Shown: positions 41,624 through 50,303, counted from the stretch's first letter. The stretch: DNA of 64,000 bases from Segniliparus sp051660745 (GCF_051660745.1 NZ_JBOFQF010000038.1:62001-126000); one strand, 5' to 3'. Program-made: numbers and translations. Notes: generated by a model not told the origin, from the sequence alone.

Positions 41624-42187
41624 ATGCCGTCCTCCGACTCCGACTCGGCCGTGCTGTCGCCGCGCGCCCGGCGGGGAAGGCCGCGCAGCGAGACCGCCAA
41701 GGCCGCGATCCTCGCCGCCGCCTACGACCTCGTGGTCGACCACGGCATGGCGCAGGTGACCGTGGACGACATCGCCGCGCGCGCCTCGGTGGGCAAGCAG
41801 ACGATCTACCGCTGGTGGCCGAGCAAGGCGGAATTGGTCCTCGACGCGCTGGAGGAGCGGGCCAAGACGGAGATCGACACGTTGGAGACGGCCTCGGTCG
41901 CGGCCTTCCTGGCCCGCGTGTTCGTCGGCGCCTGCGGCGTGCGCCTCGCGCTCAAATCGCTCATCGCGGCGGCCCAGTCGGACGAGGCGCTCGGGGAGGC
42001 CGTCAAGGCCCGGCTCATCGAGCCGCGCCGCGCGGCGCTGCGCCGCTGTTTGGAGCGCGCGGGCGTGCCGAAGGTGCGCAGGGAGGCGCTGGTCCTCGCG
42101 ATCTACGGGGCGATGTGGTACCGGCTGCTCCTCGACGAGCCGCTGGACGACGCGCTCGTCGCCGAGCTCGCCAGGCTCACCGTGTAG
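41624..42187 (+). CDS. TetR-family transcriptional regulator
   Basis: This 187-aa protein has the N-terminal TetR helix-turn-helix (ILAAAYDLVVDHG, then VDDIAARASVGKQTIYRWWPSKAELV) and an all-helical ligand domain. A Ser/Asp/Arg-rich leader of about 20 residues precedes the HTH. The ATG at 41624 is preferred over the longer ORF. The neighbouring gene has decayed, so the current target may be only itself, or the desaturase upstream. Confidence 0.9.
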   Translation: MPSSDSDSAVLSPRARRGRPRSETAKAAILAAAYDLVVDHGMAQVTVDDIAARASVGKQTIYRWWPSKAELVLDALEERAKTEIDTLETASVAAFLARVFVGACGVRLALKSLIAAAQSDEALGEAVKARLIEPRRAALRRCLERAGVPKVRREALVLAIYGAMWYRLLLDEPLDDALVAELARLTV

Positions 42188-42208
42188 GAGCCCCGCCGGG
42201 CGGGGCGG

Positions 42209-43069
42209 CTACGGCTTCGTCGCGTGCAGCAGGCCCATCGCGCAATACCCCTGCTCCAGGGTCGTGATCATGTTCAGGCCGATCTCGACGTTCTGGTGCA
42301 CCGCGTCCGGGCGCAGCCCGATTTTGTGGCCGATGAGGTCGGGGACGCGGAACCAGGAGGCGATGCGGCGCAGCCGTCGCGCCGAGGGCAGCGACTCCTT
42401 GGTCACGTCGCGGTAGACCACGTCCGTGAGGCCGCATTCCCGCGCGGCGGACTCCAGCTCCTCGGGGGTGCAGAAATCGTCGACGGCCATGCAGTTCGCG
42501 GCGTAGCGGACGAACTGCTCCACATCTGCGGAGAAGTCCCGGCCCGTGCGGAACCCGTCCGCGACCGCGATTTTCCCCCCGGGGCGCAGCACGCGCGCGG
42601 CCTCGCGGCAGAAGTCCCGCTTGTCCAGCGCGTAGCAGGCGCTCTCCTGCGCCCAGACCACGTCGAAGGACTCGGCTTCGAGGCCGGTGTCGCAGTAGTC
42701 GGCGACCTCGAAGCGGACGAGGTGGGAGAGCCCGCGCCTGCGGGCGGCGCGGGTCGCGGAGCGGGCCTGGCCGGGGACGAGGGTCACCCCGAGCACCTCC
42801 ACGCCGAACGTCTCGGCGAGCCAGAGCGAGGACCCGCCGATCCCGCAGCCCGCGTCCAGCACCCGCCGGCCCGGCCGCAGGTCGAGCGGGACCGCGAGCT
42901 CGCGGTCCATGTTCACCAGTGACTCGTCGTGCGACTTGGTGTCGGCGTCCCAGTAGCCCATGTGCAGCGCGCGGCTGCGCCCGCCCGACCAGATCAGCCG
43001 GTAGTCGAACCCGTTGAGATTGAAGTATTTGACGATCGCCGCGTTGTAGACAGCTTTGTCGATAACCAT
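42209..43069 (-). CDS. SAM-dependent methyltransferase (sterol/tocopherol-type)
   Basis: This 286-aa methyltransferase has N-terminal YFNLNGFDYRLIWSGGRSRALHMGYWD, resembling the small-molecule methyltransferases of the Erg6/tocopherol/rebeccamycin group. The AdoMet loop is RVLDAGCGIGGSSLWLA, followed by DVVWAQESACYALDK and AARVLRPGGKIAVADGF. A lipid or isoprenoid product is likely but not assignable. It converges on the TetR gene and shares no operon. Confidence 0.83.
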   Translation of the reverse strand: MVIDKAVYNAAIVKYFNLNGFDYRLIWSGGRSRALHMGYWDADTKSHDESLVNMDRELAVPLDLRPGRRVLDAGCGIGGSSLWLAETFGVEVLGVTLVPGQARSATRAARRRGLSHLVRFEVADYCDTGLEAESFDVVWAQESACYALDKRDFCREAARVLRPGGKIAVADGFRTGRDFSADVEQFVRYAANCMAVDDFCTPEELESAARECGLTDVVYRDVTKESLPSARRLRRIASWFRVPDLIGHKIGLRPDAVHQNVEIGLNMITTLEQGYCAMGLLHATKP

Positions 43070-43153
43070 GTGTCCTAGATTACTACGAGCGCGCTATTGT
43101 GCGCGAGCGGACCAAGGCCGTGGGGCCGCGTCGCGGAGCCCCCGGCTAATCTC

Positions 43154-43169
43154 TATACTAGAACGTATA
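43154..43169. promoter_or_regulatory. Inverted repeat TATAC-N6-GTATA before the tautomerase-type genes
   Basis: A perfect 5-5 inverted repeat in an AT-rich patch, 36 bases upstream of the first gene. It overlaps a plausible -10 (GTATAA). It may be an operator or the promoter core. Confidence 0.4.
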
Positions 43170-43205
43170 AAATTTCGTGCGGCTCTCGCGGAAGGACGAA
43201 GCGCG

Positions 43206-43667
43206 GTGTTGGTCCGAAGAATTGTGTGCACGGTCCCGGAGGGGCGGTTGTCGGACGGAGTCCGCCGCGAGCTGGAGGCCGTTGTGCGCAGGCGCTCGCG
43301 GGAGTTCTTCGGGGCGGACGGATGGACGGCCGTCCTGTGGCGGACGGTCCCTTCGGGCCAGATGTTCGCGGACGGGCGCCCGGCGGCGGGCTCGGTCGTC
43401 GTGGTCGAGGCGGACGACGGGTTCGACCAGGCCCGGCGCGAGGAGGCGCTGCGCGCGATCAGCGGCGACTGGGCCGCCGTCACCGGCACAGGGGAGCGCC
43501 ACCTCCTCCTCGCCATCGTGGACTCGTCGGCGCTCGCCCGGCAGCAGGCGCGGGAGCGAGGCCGTTTCCGAGGGCCGTGGGGCGCGTGGTTCTTCGCGAG
43601 GATCGCCGCCTCCCTCGCGGCCTCGGCCCTGCGGCGCCTGCCGCTCGCCATTCCGGCGAACTACTGA
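43206..43667 (+). CDS. Tautomerase-like hypothetical protein
   Basis: This 153-aa protein has a beta-alpha-beta order (RRIVCTVPEG, then an Arg-rich helix, then TAVLWRTVPSGQMF) like tautomerase-superfamily monomers, followed by a basic C-terminal helix. It lacks the catalytic N-terminal proline of that superfamily, so activity is doubtful. The GTG start at 43206 is supported by GGAAGGA. It precedes a real tautomerase gene by 48 bases and probably shares its transcript. Confidence 0.5.
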   Translation: MLVRRIVCTVPEGRLSDGVRRELEAVVRRRSREFFGADGWTAVLWRTVPSGQMFADGRPAAGSVVVVEADDGFDQARREEALRAISGDWAAVTGTGERHLLLAIVDSSALARQQARERGRFRGPWGAWFFARIAASLAASALRRLPLAIPANY

Positions 43668-43715
43668 CCTGGGAACAGCAGGCCCGAGAAGACGACAGAC
43701 GAGGAAAGGAACCGC

Positions 43716-44117
43716 ATGCCGCTCTACGCAGTCGCGACGCGAAGCCCGTTGGCCCCCGCAGTCGCCGAGAGGGTCGCGGGGGCCGTCACGACGGCCCACG
43801 CGGAGCTGACCGGGGGCCCGCGCGTCCTGGTGAACGTGCTCTTCCAGCACGGCTACCGCCTCCGGGCCGGGGAGCGCATCGACGTCTCGGGGACCATCCG
43901 GGGCGGCGCGCGGCGCACGGACGAGCTGACGCGGCGGCTGGAGGAGCGCCTGCGCGCCGACATCGCGGAGGCCGCGGGCGTGCCGAGGGGCGAGGTCGTG
44001 GTGTCCCTCGCCAAAGTCCCCGCGAAATGGGCGATCGAGGCAGGCCTCGTCCTGCCGGAGCCGGGCACGCCCGAAGAAGAGGAGTGGAAGGCCGCCGTCG
44101 CCGCGCTCGCGGACTGA
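43716..44117 (+). CDS. Tautomerase-superfamily enzyme
   Basis: This 133-aa protein begins MPLYAVATRSPL, giving the catalytic Pro1 after Met removal. It continues with the beta-alpha-beta pattern of the cis-CaaD/MSAD-like long tautomerases. A hydrophobic AVTTAHAELTG helix precedes a strand VLVNVLFQHGYRL. It may act on an unsaturated or halogenated acid; the substrate cannot be read. AAGGAAC stands before the ATG. It converges on the decarboxylase gene 12 bases away. Confidence 0.7.
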   Translation: MPLYAVATRSPLAPAVAERVAGAVTTAHAELTGGPRVLVNVLFQHGYRLRAGERIDVSGTIRGGARRTDELTRRLEERLRADIAEAAGVPRGEVVVSLAKVPAKWAIEAGLVLPEPGTPEEEEWKAAVAALAD

Positions 44118-44129
44118 GCGGGCCCGCGC

Positions 44130-45794
44130 TCACTTCCTCGCGTTGGCCTCGGAGATGTGCTCGCCGACCTTCTTGAGCAGCGGCGGCATGTCCATCTTGG
44201 CCACCACGGCCTCGATGAGCACGAGCCGGTCCTGCGCCGCCCCGGCCTTCTCGATGGCGGCGCGCAGGCCGCCGACGGTGTCGACCCGGAGGGCCAGCGG
44301 GTCGGTCGTGGGCTCGAAGGCGCTGAGCAGTTTCGCGTAGTCCCAGTGGTCGATGTCGTTGTAGTGCTGCTCGGCGCCGTGGATCGCGCGCTCGACGGTG
44401 TACCCGTCGTTGTCCACCACCACGACGACCGGGTTGAGGCCGTGGCGGAGGACGACCGACAGCTCCTGCGCGGTGAGCTGCGCGGAGCCGTCGCCGATGA
44501 GCAGCACGACCCGCCGGTCCGGGCAGGCGAGCCCCGCGCCGAGCGCGGCGGGCAGGGTGTAGCCGATGGAGGCCCACAGCGGCTGGCCGATGAACGTGAC
44601 CCCGGCGGGCAGCGGATGGGTGGCGAGGCCGAAGAACGAGGTGCCCGCCTCGGCGATGACGATGTTGCCGGGGGTGACCGCGTGGGCCAGAAGGTCCCAC
44701 ATCGAGGCCTGGGCCAGCGGCTCCGCGTCGGCAGGCTCGGGGGGCTTGGCGGCGGGCCGGGCCTGCGGGGCGGGCGGGCGCTCCCGGTCCGCGATGAGCT
44801 CGGCGAGCGCGCCGAGCGCGTCGCGCATCTCCAGCGGGGCGAACAGCTCGCCCGCGACGGTCGACTCGTGCGGGGCGATGTCCACCGTCTTGGCGGGGTC
44901 GACGCGGTGCGTGAAGAAACCGCTGATCAGATCGGTGAACTGGACCCCGGCGAGGATGAGCGCCTCGGCCTCCTCCACGCCCTCGCGCACGCGCGGCTCG
45001 CTGTTGGCCCCGATATAGATGCCGAGGAAGTTCGGGTCGAGCTCGTCCACGATGCTCTTGCCCCACAAGAGGGTCGCGTGCGGCAGCGCGCCCGCGTCGA
45101 GCAGCTTCGCGAGCGCGTCCGTGGCCCCGAACCGGTGCACGAGCAGGTCGGCGAGCACGGTCGGGCGTTTGCCGTCCAGGAGGGCCGCTGCCGCCTCGCG
45201 GAACGCGGCGAGCGCGCCGGGGCTCGACGCGTCGTTCGAGCTCGGGATGGGCGCGGCGGGCGGATAGCTCGGCACCTGCGCCACGTCGGCGGGCAGCAAG
45301 AGGTAGCCGGGGCGGCGCTGTTCGAGGACCTCGCGCAGCACCCGGTCGATCTCGCGGGTGGCGTTGGCCGGGGTGAGGCTCGCCTGCGCGCAGGTGATCT
45401 CCCGCTGGATCCGCAGGAAATGCTCGAAGTCGCCGTCGCCGAGGGAATGGTGCAGGCTGCGCCGGGCGCGCTGCGCGTCCACGGTGGGGCCGCCGCAGAT
45501 ATGCAGCACCGGGACGTGCTCCGCGTAGCTGCCCGCCGTGGCGTTCACCGCTGAGAGCTCGCCGACCCCGAAGGTGGTGACCAGGGCCGCGATCCCGTTC
45601 AGGCGCGCGTAGCCGTCGGCCGCGTAGCCCGCGTTGAGCTCGTTGACGTTGCCGACCCAGGCCAGGTCGGGATGCTCCACGATGCGGTCGAGGAACGCGA
45701 GGTTGAAGTCCCCCGGCACGCCGAAGACATGCCGCACCCCGAGCTCCGCGAGCCGGTCGACGAGGTAATGCCCGATGGTGTACGACTTGGCCAT
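44130..45794 (-). CDS. kdc: Alpha-keto-acid (pyruvate/indolepyruvate) decarboxylase
   Basis: This 554-aa TPP-dependent enzyme decarboxylates branched-chain or aromatic 2-oxo acids to aldehydes. The start has HVFGVPGDFNLAFLD, the catalytic Glu in WVGNVNELNAGYAADGYAR, and the His pair in SLHHSLG. The TPP motif is GDGSAQLTAQELSVVLRHG..VDNDGYTVE. A Pro/Ala-rich linker near 350-375 separates the middle and C-terminal domains. It is very like mycobacterial KdcA (Rv0853c). The ATG at 45794 begins the conserved part. Confidence 0.93.
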   Translation of the reverse strand: MAKSYTIGHYLVDRLAELGVRHVFGVPGDFNLAFLDRIVEHPDLAWVGNVNELNAGYAADGYARLNGIAALVTTFGVGELSAVNATAGSYAEHVPVLHICGGPTVDAQRARRSLHHSLGDGDFEHFLRIQREITCAQASLTPANATREIDRVLREVLEQRRPGYLLLPADVAQVPSYPPAAPIPSSNDASSPGALAAFREAAAALLDGKRPTVLADLLVHRFGATDALAKLLDAGALPHATLLWGKSIVDELDPNFLGIYIGANSEPRVREGVEEAEALILAGVQFTDLISGFFTHRVDPAKTVDIAPHESTVAGELFAPLEMRDALGALAELIADRERPPAPQARPAAKPPEPADAEPLAQASMWDLLAHAVTPGNIVIAEAGTSFFGLATHPLPAGVTFIGQPLWASIGYTLPAALGAGLACPDRRVVLLIGDGSAQLTAQELSVVLRHGLNPVVVVVDNDGYTVERAIHGAEQHYNDIDHWDYAKLLSAFEPTTDPLALRVDTVGGLRAAIEKAGAAQDRLVLIEAVVAKMDMPPLLKKVGEHISEANARK

Positions 45795-45835
45795 GCCTCG
45801 ATTCTGCCGGATCGCGGGCCGATCCGCCGGGGGAG

Positions 45836-45913
45836 CTAGCCGATGCGCCGGAGGGCGAGCATGGCGGCGAGCCAGGAGCCCGCGAGGGCGAGGACGAGGA
45901 CGAGATCGGTCAC
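45836..45913 (-). CDS. Possible 25-aa single-span membrane peptide
   Basis: The frame reads VTDLVLVLALAGSWLAAMLAL and a short basic end, one membrane segment with a GTG start. GGGAG lies about 12 bases upstream, a little far. Small regulatory membrane peptides look like this (KdpF- or MgtR-like), but this could equally be chance. It lies between kdc and nhaA. Confidence 0.25.
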   Translation of the reverse strand: MTDLVLVLALAGSWLAAMLALRRIG

Positions 45914-45986
45914 AGGGCGAGGATGCTCCCCCCGCGCCCCCGATTCCCGGCGCGGCAACGCGCTCTTCACGGCCCGCGCGGGAATT

Positions 45987-46017
45987 TTGACGCGATCTTG
46001 ACGCTGCCCGGTAGACT
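45987..46017 (+). promoter_or_regulatory. Candidate nhaA promoter
   Basis: TTGACG (45987-45992) and TAGACT (46012-46017) are separated by 19 bases. This is a sigma-70-like pair about 65 bases before the nhaA start codon. Confidence 0.4.
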
Positions 46018-46083
46018 GGGGGAGTACGTGGTGCGCCGGGAAGTCTGGTCGGCTTGACCGAACCGACCCCGCAAGGAGCCGCG

Positions 46084-47337
46084 ATGCCCCCCTTCCCCTT
46101 CCGTTCCCAGGACGCCTTGCTGCGCCGGGGCTCCTTCTGGGAGAGCCGCCGCATCGCGCGGCTCTTGCGCGAGGAGACCACCTCCGGGGCGCTCCTGCTC
46201 GTCGCCGCGTTCCTCGCGCTGCTCTGGAGCAACAGCCGGTGGGGCGACGGCTACCAGCGGCTGCACGACTTCGCCTTCGGCCCGACCTCCCTCGGCCTGC
46301 GGCTGTCGGCCTCGGACTGGTGCGCGGACGCCCTGCTCGCGGTGTTCTTCTTCGTCGCGGGGCTCGAGCTCAAGCGCGAGTTCGTCGCCGGGGACCTCAG
46401 CGACCCGCGCCGCGCGGCCCTGCCGGTGTGCGCGGTCCTCGGCGGGATGTCCACCCCGGCGTTGCTGTACACGCTGGCGAACTGGGGCTCTGCCGGGCGG
46501 GGCTGGGCGATCCCCACGGCCACGGACATCGCGTTCGCGCTGGCCGTGCTCGCGGTGATCAACACTCACTTGCCGTCCGCGCTGCGCACCTTCCTCCTCG
46601 CCCTCGCGGTGGTGGACGACCTGGTCTCGATCGTCATCATCGTCGTGGTCTTCTCCAGGAGCCTGAACTGGGCGGCCCTGGGCGTCGCCGCGCTCGCCGT
46701 GCTCCTGTTCCGCGCGCTGCTGCGGCGAGGGGCCAGGCAGTGGTGGCTGCTCGTGCCGGTCGCGGTCGTCGCCTGGGCGGCGACGCACGCCTCCGGGGTG
46801 CACGCCACCGCCGCAGGCGTGGCATTGGCCTTCATGGTCCCCGTCAACAAGGACGAGCAGGGCGAGTGCCTGGCCGAGAGCCTGCAGCACCGGCTGCACC
46901 CGCTCTCCGCGCTCGTCGCGGTGCCGCTGTTCGCGTTCTTCGCGGCCGGGGTCAGGATCGGCGGGCTGCGCGGGGTGGAGGCCGCGTTCGCCGACCGGGT
47001 GACGCTCGGGGTGATCCTCGGCCTGGTTGTCGGCAAATGCGCCGGGGTGTTCGGCGCGACGTGGTCCTTGGCCCGGTTCACCCGCGCCGAGCTGGACCCG
47101 TCGCTGCGCTGGCTCGACGTCTTCGGGGTGGCCCTGCTGGCCGGGGTGGGGTTCACGGTGCCCCTACTCATGGGCGGGCTGGTGTTCGGCGAGGGCTCCG
47201 AGCAGGAGGGGCACGTGAAGATCGGCGTGCTCGTCGGGGCGATGGCCGCCGCCCTGCTCGCGGGCGTGGTGCTGCGGCTGCGCAACCGCGCGTACCGGCT
47301 GCTGGAAGAGGAAGAGGCAGAAAACGCGCTCGGGTAG
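46084..47337 (+). CDS. nhaA: Na+/H+ antiporter NhaA
   Basis: This 417-aa inner-membrane antiporter has about 12 membrane segments. The landmark TATDIAFALAVLAVI and the ion-binding Asp pair in LAVVDDLVSIVIIVVVF (the Asp-Asp site) are present, as is the GVHATAAGVALAF assembly region. It expels sodium using the proton gradient and regulates pH and salt. The ATG follows AAGGAG, and the longer frame upstream is not protein-like. No regulator gene is adjacent. Confidence 0.95.
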   Translation: MPPFPFRSQDALLRRGSFWESRRIARLLREETTSGALLLVAAFLALLWSNSRWGDGYQRLHDFAFGPTSLGLRLSASDWCADALLAVFFFVAGLELKREFVAGDLSDPRRAALPVCAVLGGMSTPALLYTLANWGSAGRGWAIPTATDIAFALAVLAVINTHLPSALRTFLLALAVVDDLVSIVIIVVVFSRSLNWAALGVAALAVLLFRALLRRGARQWWLLVPVAVVAWAATHASGVHATAAGVALAFMVPVNKDEQGECLAESLQHRLHPLSALVAVPLFAFFAAGVRIGGLRGVEAAFADRVTLGVILGLVVGKCAGVFGATWSLARFTRAELDPSLRWLDVFGVALLAGVGFTVPLLMGGLVFGEGSEQEGHVKIGVLVGAMAAALLAGVVLRLRNRAYRLLEEEEAENALG

Positions 47338-47402
47338 CGCCGGAGGAGCGCCGTGCGGGTAGGATACGAGCGAGTCTGAGGAAGATCGCCGGAGGATGAG
47401 GG

Positions 47403-48272
47403 ATGACGGCTTCACAAGAGAATCTGCCGCCCGCGAGGACGCCGAAACCGCTGGAGGAGCGAATCCGCATCCTCGACGAGGAGCTGCCGAAGCTGCGCGT
47501 GGGCGGCGAGTCGGCGTGCAGGCGGGTCTCGGTCACCGTCGGGCACGAGCGCAGGCTGCTCGACGTGCGGCTGGCATGGGACGCGCTCGCGGACGAGTTC
47601 GAGCTGGTGCGGGGGCCGCGCAACGAGCCGCTGGGCCATGTCGCGCTGGCCCGGATCGTCGAGACGGCGGTGCACGCCGCGATGGGCGGCTACGGGCAGG
47701 CCGTCGTGGACGCGATGCACGAGTCCAAGCCCAAGAGCGCCTCGCTGGAGAACCAGTACTACGACGAGTACTGGGACCTGCCCGAGTGGGAGCGCCCGGA
47801 CTCGGTGGACGAGTACATCCGCCAGCGCAAGGCCGAGCAGGGCGGGCCGGTGAAGCCCGAGGACCAGTTCCGCGCGGACGAGAAGGCGGCGGCCGAGCGG
47901 ATCAAGGCCGAGGTCGGGGAGCTGTCGGATCTGAACCCGGACAAGCTGCGGGTGACCGAGTCGTGGATGACCAACGAGGCGGCCGAGTCGCGCGAGCGCT
48001 ACGCCGAGGTGGTCCGCCAGCTGCAGGCCTTCGACCCGTCCACGGTGCAGGGCGTCGGCAAGGACGACCCCCACAACCCGCAGGTCACCGTGACCGTCTC
48101 GATGGCCTCGGCGTTCGCCCTGGAACTGGGGGAGCGGGTGTGGAGCGCGCCGGGGTCCAGGCTCGGCGAGGCGGTCGTGAGGGCCGCCGCCGCCGCGCGC
48201 GCGGATTTCGCCGAGAAGATGGCACAGGGCGGCCTGACGTTCTGGAAGGACCGGGAGTCCGCCGAGCGGTGA
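47403..48272 (+). CDS. Two-domain YbaB/EbfC-like protein
   Basis: This 289-aa protein contains two YbaB-like modules. One is near residues 40-105 (RVSVTVGHERRLLDVRLAWDA, then a long helix); the other is near 210-275 (VTVTVSMASAFALELGERVW, then AVVRAAAAARADFAEKMA). A charged helical linker lies between. YbaB-type proteins are normally ~100-aa dimers, so this looks like an in-line dimer. It opens an Esp-like cluster (EspL being a YbaB relative). Function is inferred as a cytosolic accessory of type VII substrates. Confidence 0.65.
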   Translation: MTASQENLPPARTPKPLEERIRILDEELPKLRVGGESACRRVSVTVGHERRLLDVRLAWDALADEFELVRGPRNEPLGHVALARIVETAVHAAMGGYGQAVVDAMHESKPKSASLENQYYDEYWDLPEWERPDSVDEYIRQRKAEQGGPVKPEDQFRADEKAAAERIKAEVGELSDLNPDKLRVTESWMTNEAAESRERYAEVVRQLQAFDPSTVQGVGKDDPHNPQVTVTVSMASAFALELGERVWSAPGSRLGEAVVRAAAAARADFAEKMAQGGLTFWKDRESAER

Positions 48273-48400
48273 TAGCGGGGCCGGTGAGGACGGCGCGGTA
48301 TCCGATGGCGGTTGTCGCGCGAGGGGGTTGACGGACCCATATACTTGTGCAGGAGGCCTCGCGCGGTGGGGACCGGAGATCGTACAAGGAGCGGGACGAG

Positions 48401-48982
48401 ATGAGCACAATCAAATCCGGGAGCGGGGACCTCGCGGGCGGGGGCCGCACGAACGTCTATATGGACTTGCTGGCGGAGGTCAGTCCCAAGCACGAGTCGT
48501 TGAAGACTTTGTTGGACGAATTGGTCAAGCAGTGGCAGGAGTCTACCGAGCGCTACCACGCCGCAGCGGGCTCGGACAATATCAACGGCAACCTGCAGCA
48601 GCAGTCGGCGCAGGCCAAGCAGGACTCCGACCAGCACAGCAAGGCGACGGGAGACCGGACGCAGAAGACGGCGGACTCCTCGAAAGAGGCGCATCAGAAG
48701 TACGAGGGCACCGAGGGTGACAACAGCACGGCCTTGAAGGATCTCAACAAGGACATACCCGGGGGCTTTCAGGCTCCTGCCGCGACCCAGGGCGGGGCCA
48801 CCACTGCGGAGTTCCGGACTCCCGCTTCGACCCAGGGCGGTGCGAACTTCCAGACTCCTACGTCGACTCAAGGCGGACTTGGCGGTGGGAGCTTTACGAC
48901 TCCTGCCTCGACCCAAGGGGGACTGAATGGCGATGTGTTCCGGACTCCTGCCGCGACGCAGGGCGGGCCGGTCGAGGTCTAG
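48401..48982 (+). CDS. Esp-like secreted substrate with five TQGG repeats
   Basis: This 193-aa protein has a helical, charged N-terminal part (about 20-120: LLAEVSPKHESLKTLLDELV, a Gln/Lys/Asp helix) reminiscent of WXG-type ESX substrates but without a clear WXG. The C-terminus has five copies of F-x-x-P-A/T-x-T-Q-G-G separated by Gly/Thr/Ala spacers, ending at GGPVEV. The repeat looks disordered and extracellular. No signal peptide is present, which fits ESX export. The ATG at 48401 is used. A -10-like TATACT lies at 48340-48345. Family is not recognised. Confidence 0.6.
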   Translation: MSTIKSGSGDLAGGGRTNVYMDLLAEVSPKHESLKTLLDELVKQWQESTERYHAAAGSDNINGNLQQQSAQAKQDSDQHSKATGDRTQKTADSSKEAHQKYEGTEGDNSTALKDLNKDIPGGFQAPAATQGGATTAEFRTPASTQGGANFQTPTSTQGGLGGGSFTTPASTQGGLNGDVFRTPAATQGGPVEV

Positions 48983-49010
48983 CGTGCGCGGTGCGGGGTT
49001 GGAGCAGAGT

Positions 49011-49559
49011 ATGAAGGTTGTCGCGAAGGCGGCTGTGCTTGGTCTGGCCGGGCTTGCGGCGGTTGGTGTGACGGGCTGCAACCGGGGCGGCGGGGCTGGC
49101 AGCGCGACGACTGTCGTCCAGCAGGGCGCTGCTGGTGCCGCAATCGCCACTTCTCCCAGTAGCTCCAGCGGAGCTACTGCGGGCGTTACTCCAATCAACG
49201 ATCCGAAAGAGCTCTGCCATCAAGTTTTGGTGAAAACAAGAGGCTTAAGCAATGCGGTGCAGGCGTTTTGGAAGGTTGTCGCAGGCCGTAGCGGATGGTC
49301 GGACACAGACCTCGATGTGTCGGATGCTGTTTCACGGGTAGCGAAAGAGTCGGAGCAAGTGTTTCCATCTATAGATGGCATCGTCGGGAAGGGTGCTTCG
49401 GGTAAAATTGCGGATTCTTCGGAAAATTACCTGAGAACGCTAAAGATATTTTCTAATGCCATAACTGAGCAGCAAGATTCCAGTGCTCTCAATTCTGCTG
49501 CAAGTAATTTCGGGCATGCTAAAGATGCGCTGACAAGCGATTGTAATGCTACTGGGTGA
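49011..49559 (+). CDS. Lipoprotein A of a tandem pair
   Basis: This 182-aa protein has a lipoprotein signal peptide ending in the lipobox VTGC (about residue 24), followed by a Gly/Ser/Thr linker. The mature domain is helical, with conserved KELCHQVLVKTRGLSNAVQAFWK and a C-terminal Cys-x-A-T-G. It is a paralogue of the next gene. It should be anchored outside the cytoplasmic membrane. Function is unknown; its place within the Esp-like cluster suggests a role in substrate handling at the surface. The start is supported by GGAGCAG. Confidence 0.65.
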   Translation: MKVVAKAAVLGLAGLAAVGVTGCNRGGGAGSATTVVQQGAAGAAIATSPSSSSGATAGVTPINDPKELCHQVLVKTRGLSNAVQAFWKVVAGRSGWSDTDLDVSDAVSRVAKESEQVFPSIDGIVGKGASGKIADSSENYLRTLKIFSNAITEQQDSSALNSAASNFGHAKDALTSDCNATG

Positions 49560-49715
49560 TTTCCGCCCAGGCATTGGTCGCTTGGAGGCTGGGGGTGCGG
49601 GGTGTTGATGTGGTGCGTATACTGATGGGGATCGTTTGGCAGTGCGCCCGATTGGGCGACTGGAGGCGTGAAACTGCAGGTCCGAGAATTGACTGAGAAA
49701 GCTAAGGAGCAGGGT

Positions 49716-50255
49716 ATGAAGGTTGTCGCGAAGGCGGCTGTGCTTGGTCTGGCTGGGCTGACGGCGTTCGGGGCCGCTGGCTGCAACCGGGGCGGCAGTG
49801 GTGGCGGCACGACGACCATCATTCAACAGGGGGGCGCGGCGGTGGCTTCCTCCAGCGGCTCTAGCCCAGGTCCTGCGAGCGTCGGTCCAATTAACGACTC
49901 GAAAGAACTTTGCCACCAGGTTTTGTTGAAAACTAGGGGCTTGAGCAATGCATTGAGCTCATTCTGGAAGATCACCTCCAATCGTGACGGCTGGTCGTAC
50001 ACGGATTCCGATTTGGGTGATGTTGTTTCTCGTGTGGAAAAGGAATTCGAGCAAGCTTTTCCAGCATTGGATGGTATTGTCGGGAAGGGTGTCTCTGTCG
50101 ATATATTTGATGCGGCGAATAATTATTTAAAAACAATCAAATCTTTTTCGACTGCAATAACCGAACAGCAGCATAATGATAAACTGAATCCTGCTGCGAG
50201 TGATTTTGGACATGCGAAAGATAAACTGAGTGATGTTTGTAGCGCGACTGGCTAA
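49716..50255 (+). CDS. Lipoprotein B of a tandem pair
   Basis: This 179-aa paralogue of the preceding gene has lipobox AAGC, the same linker type, KELCHQVLLKTRGLSNALSSFWK and ending CSATG. The first ~50 bases, including the ribosome site and signal peptide codons, are nearly identical to those of lipoprotein A. The mature parts have diverged, so the duplication is recent or kept in step by gene conversion. The 3' half is notably AT-richer than usual here. Confidence 0.65.
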   Translation: MKVVAKAAVLGLAGLTAFGAAGCNRGGSGGGTTTIIQQGGAAVASSSGSSPGPASVGPINDSKELCHQVLLKTRGLSNALSSFWKITSNRDGWSYTDSDLGDVVSRVEKEFEQAFPALDGIVGKGVSVDIFDAANNYLKTIKSFSTAITEQQHNDKLNPAASDFGHAKDKLSDVCSATG

Positions 50256-50303
50256 TTATTCATCATTCCGGTTATGTGACCATTAGGTAGGAGGGTATTT
50301 ATA

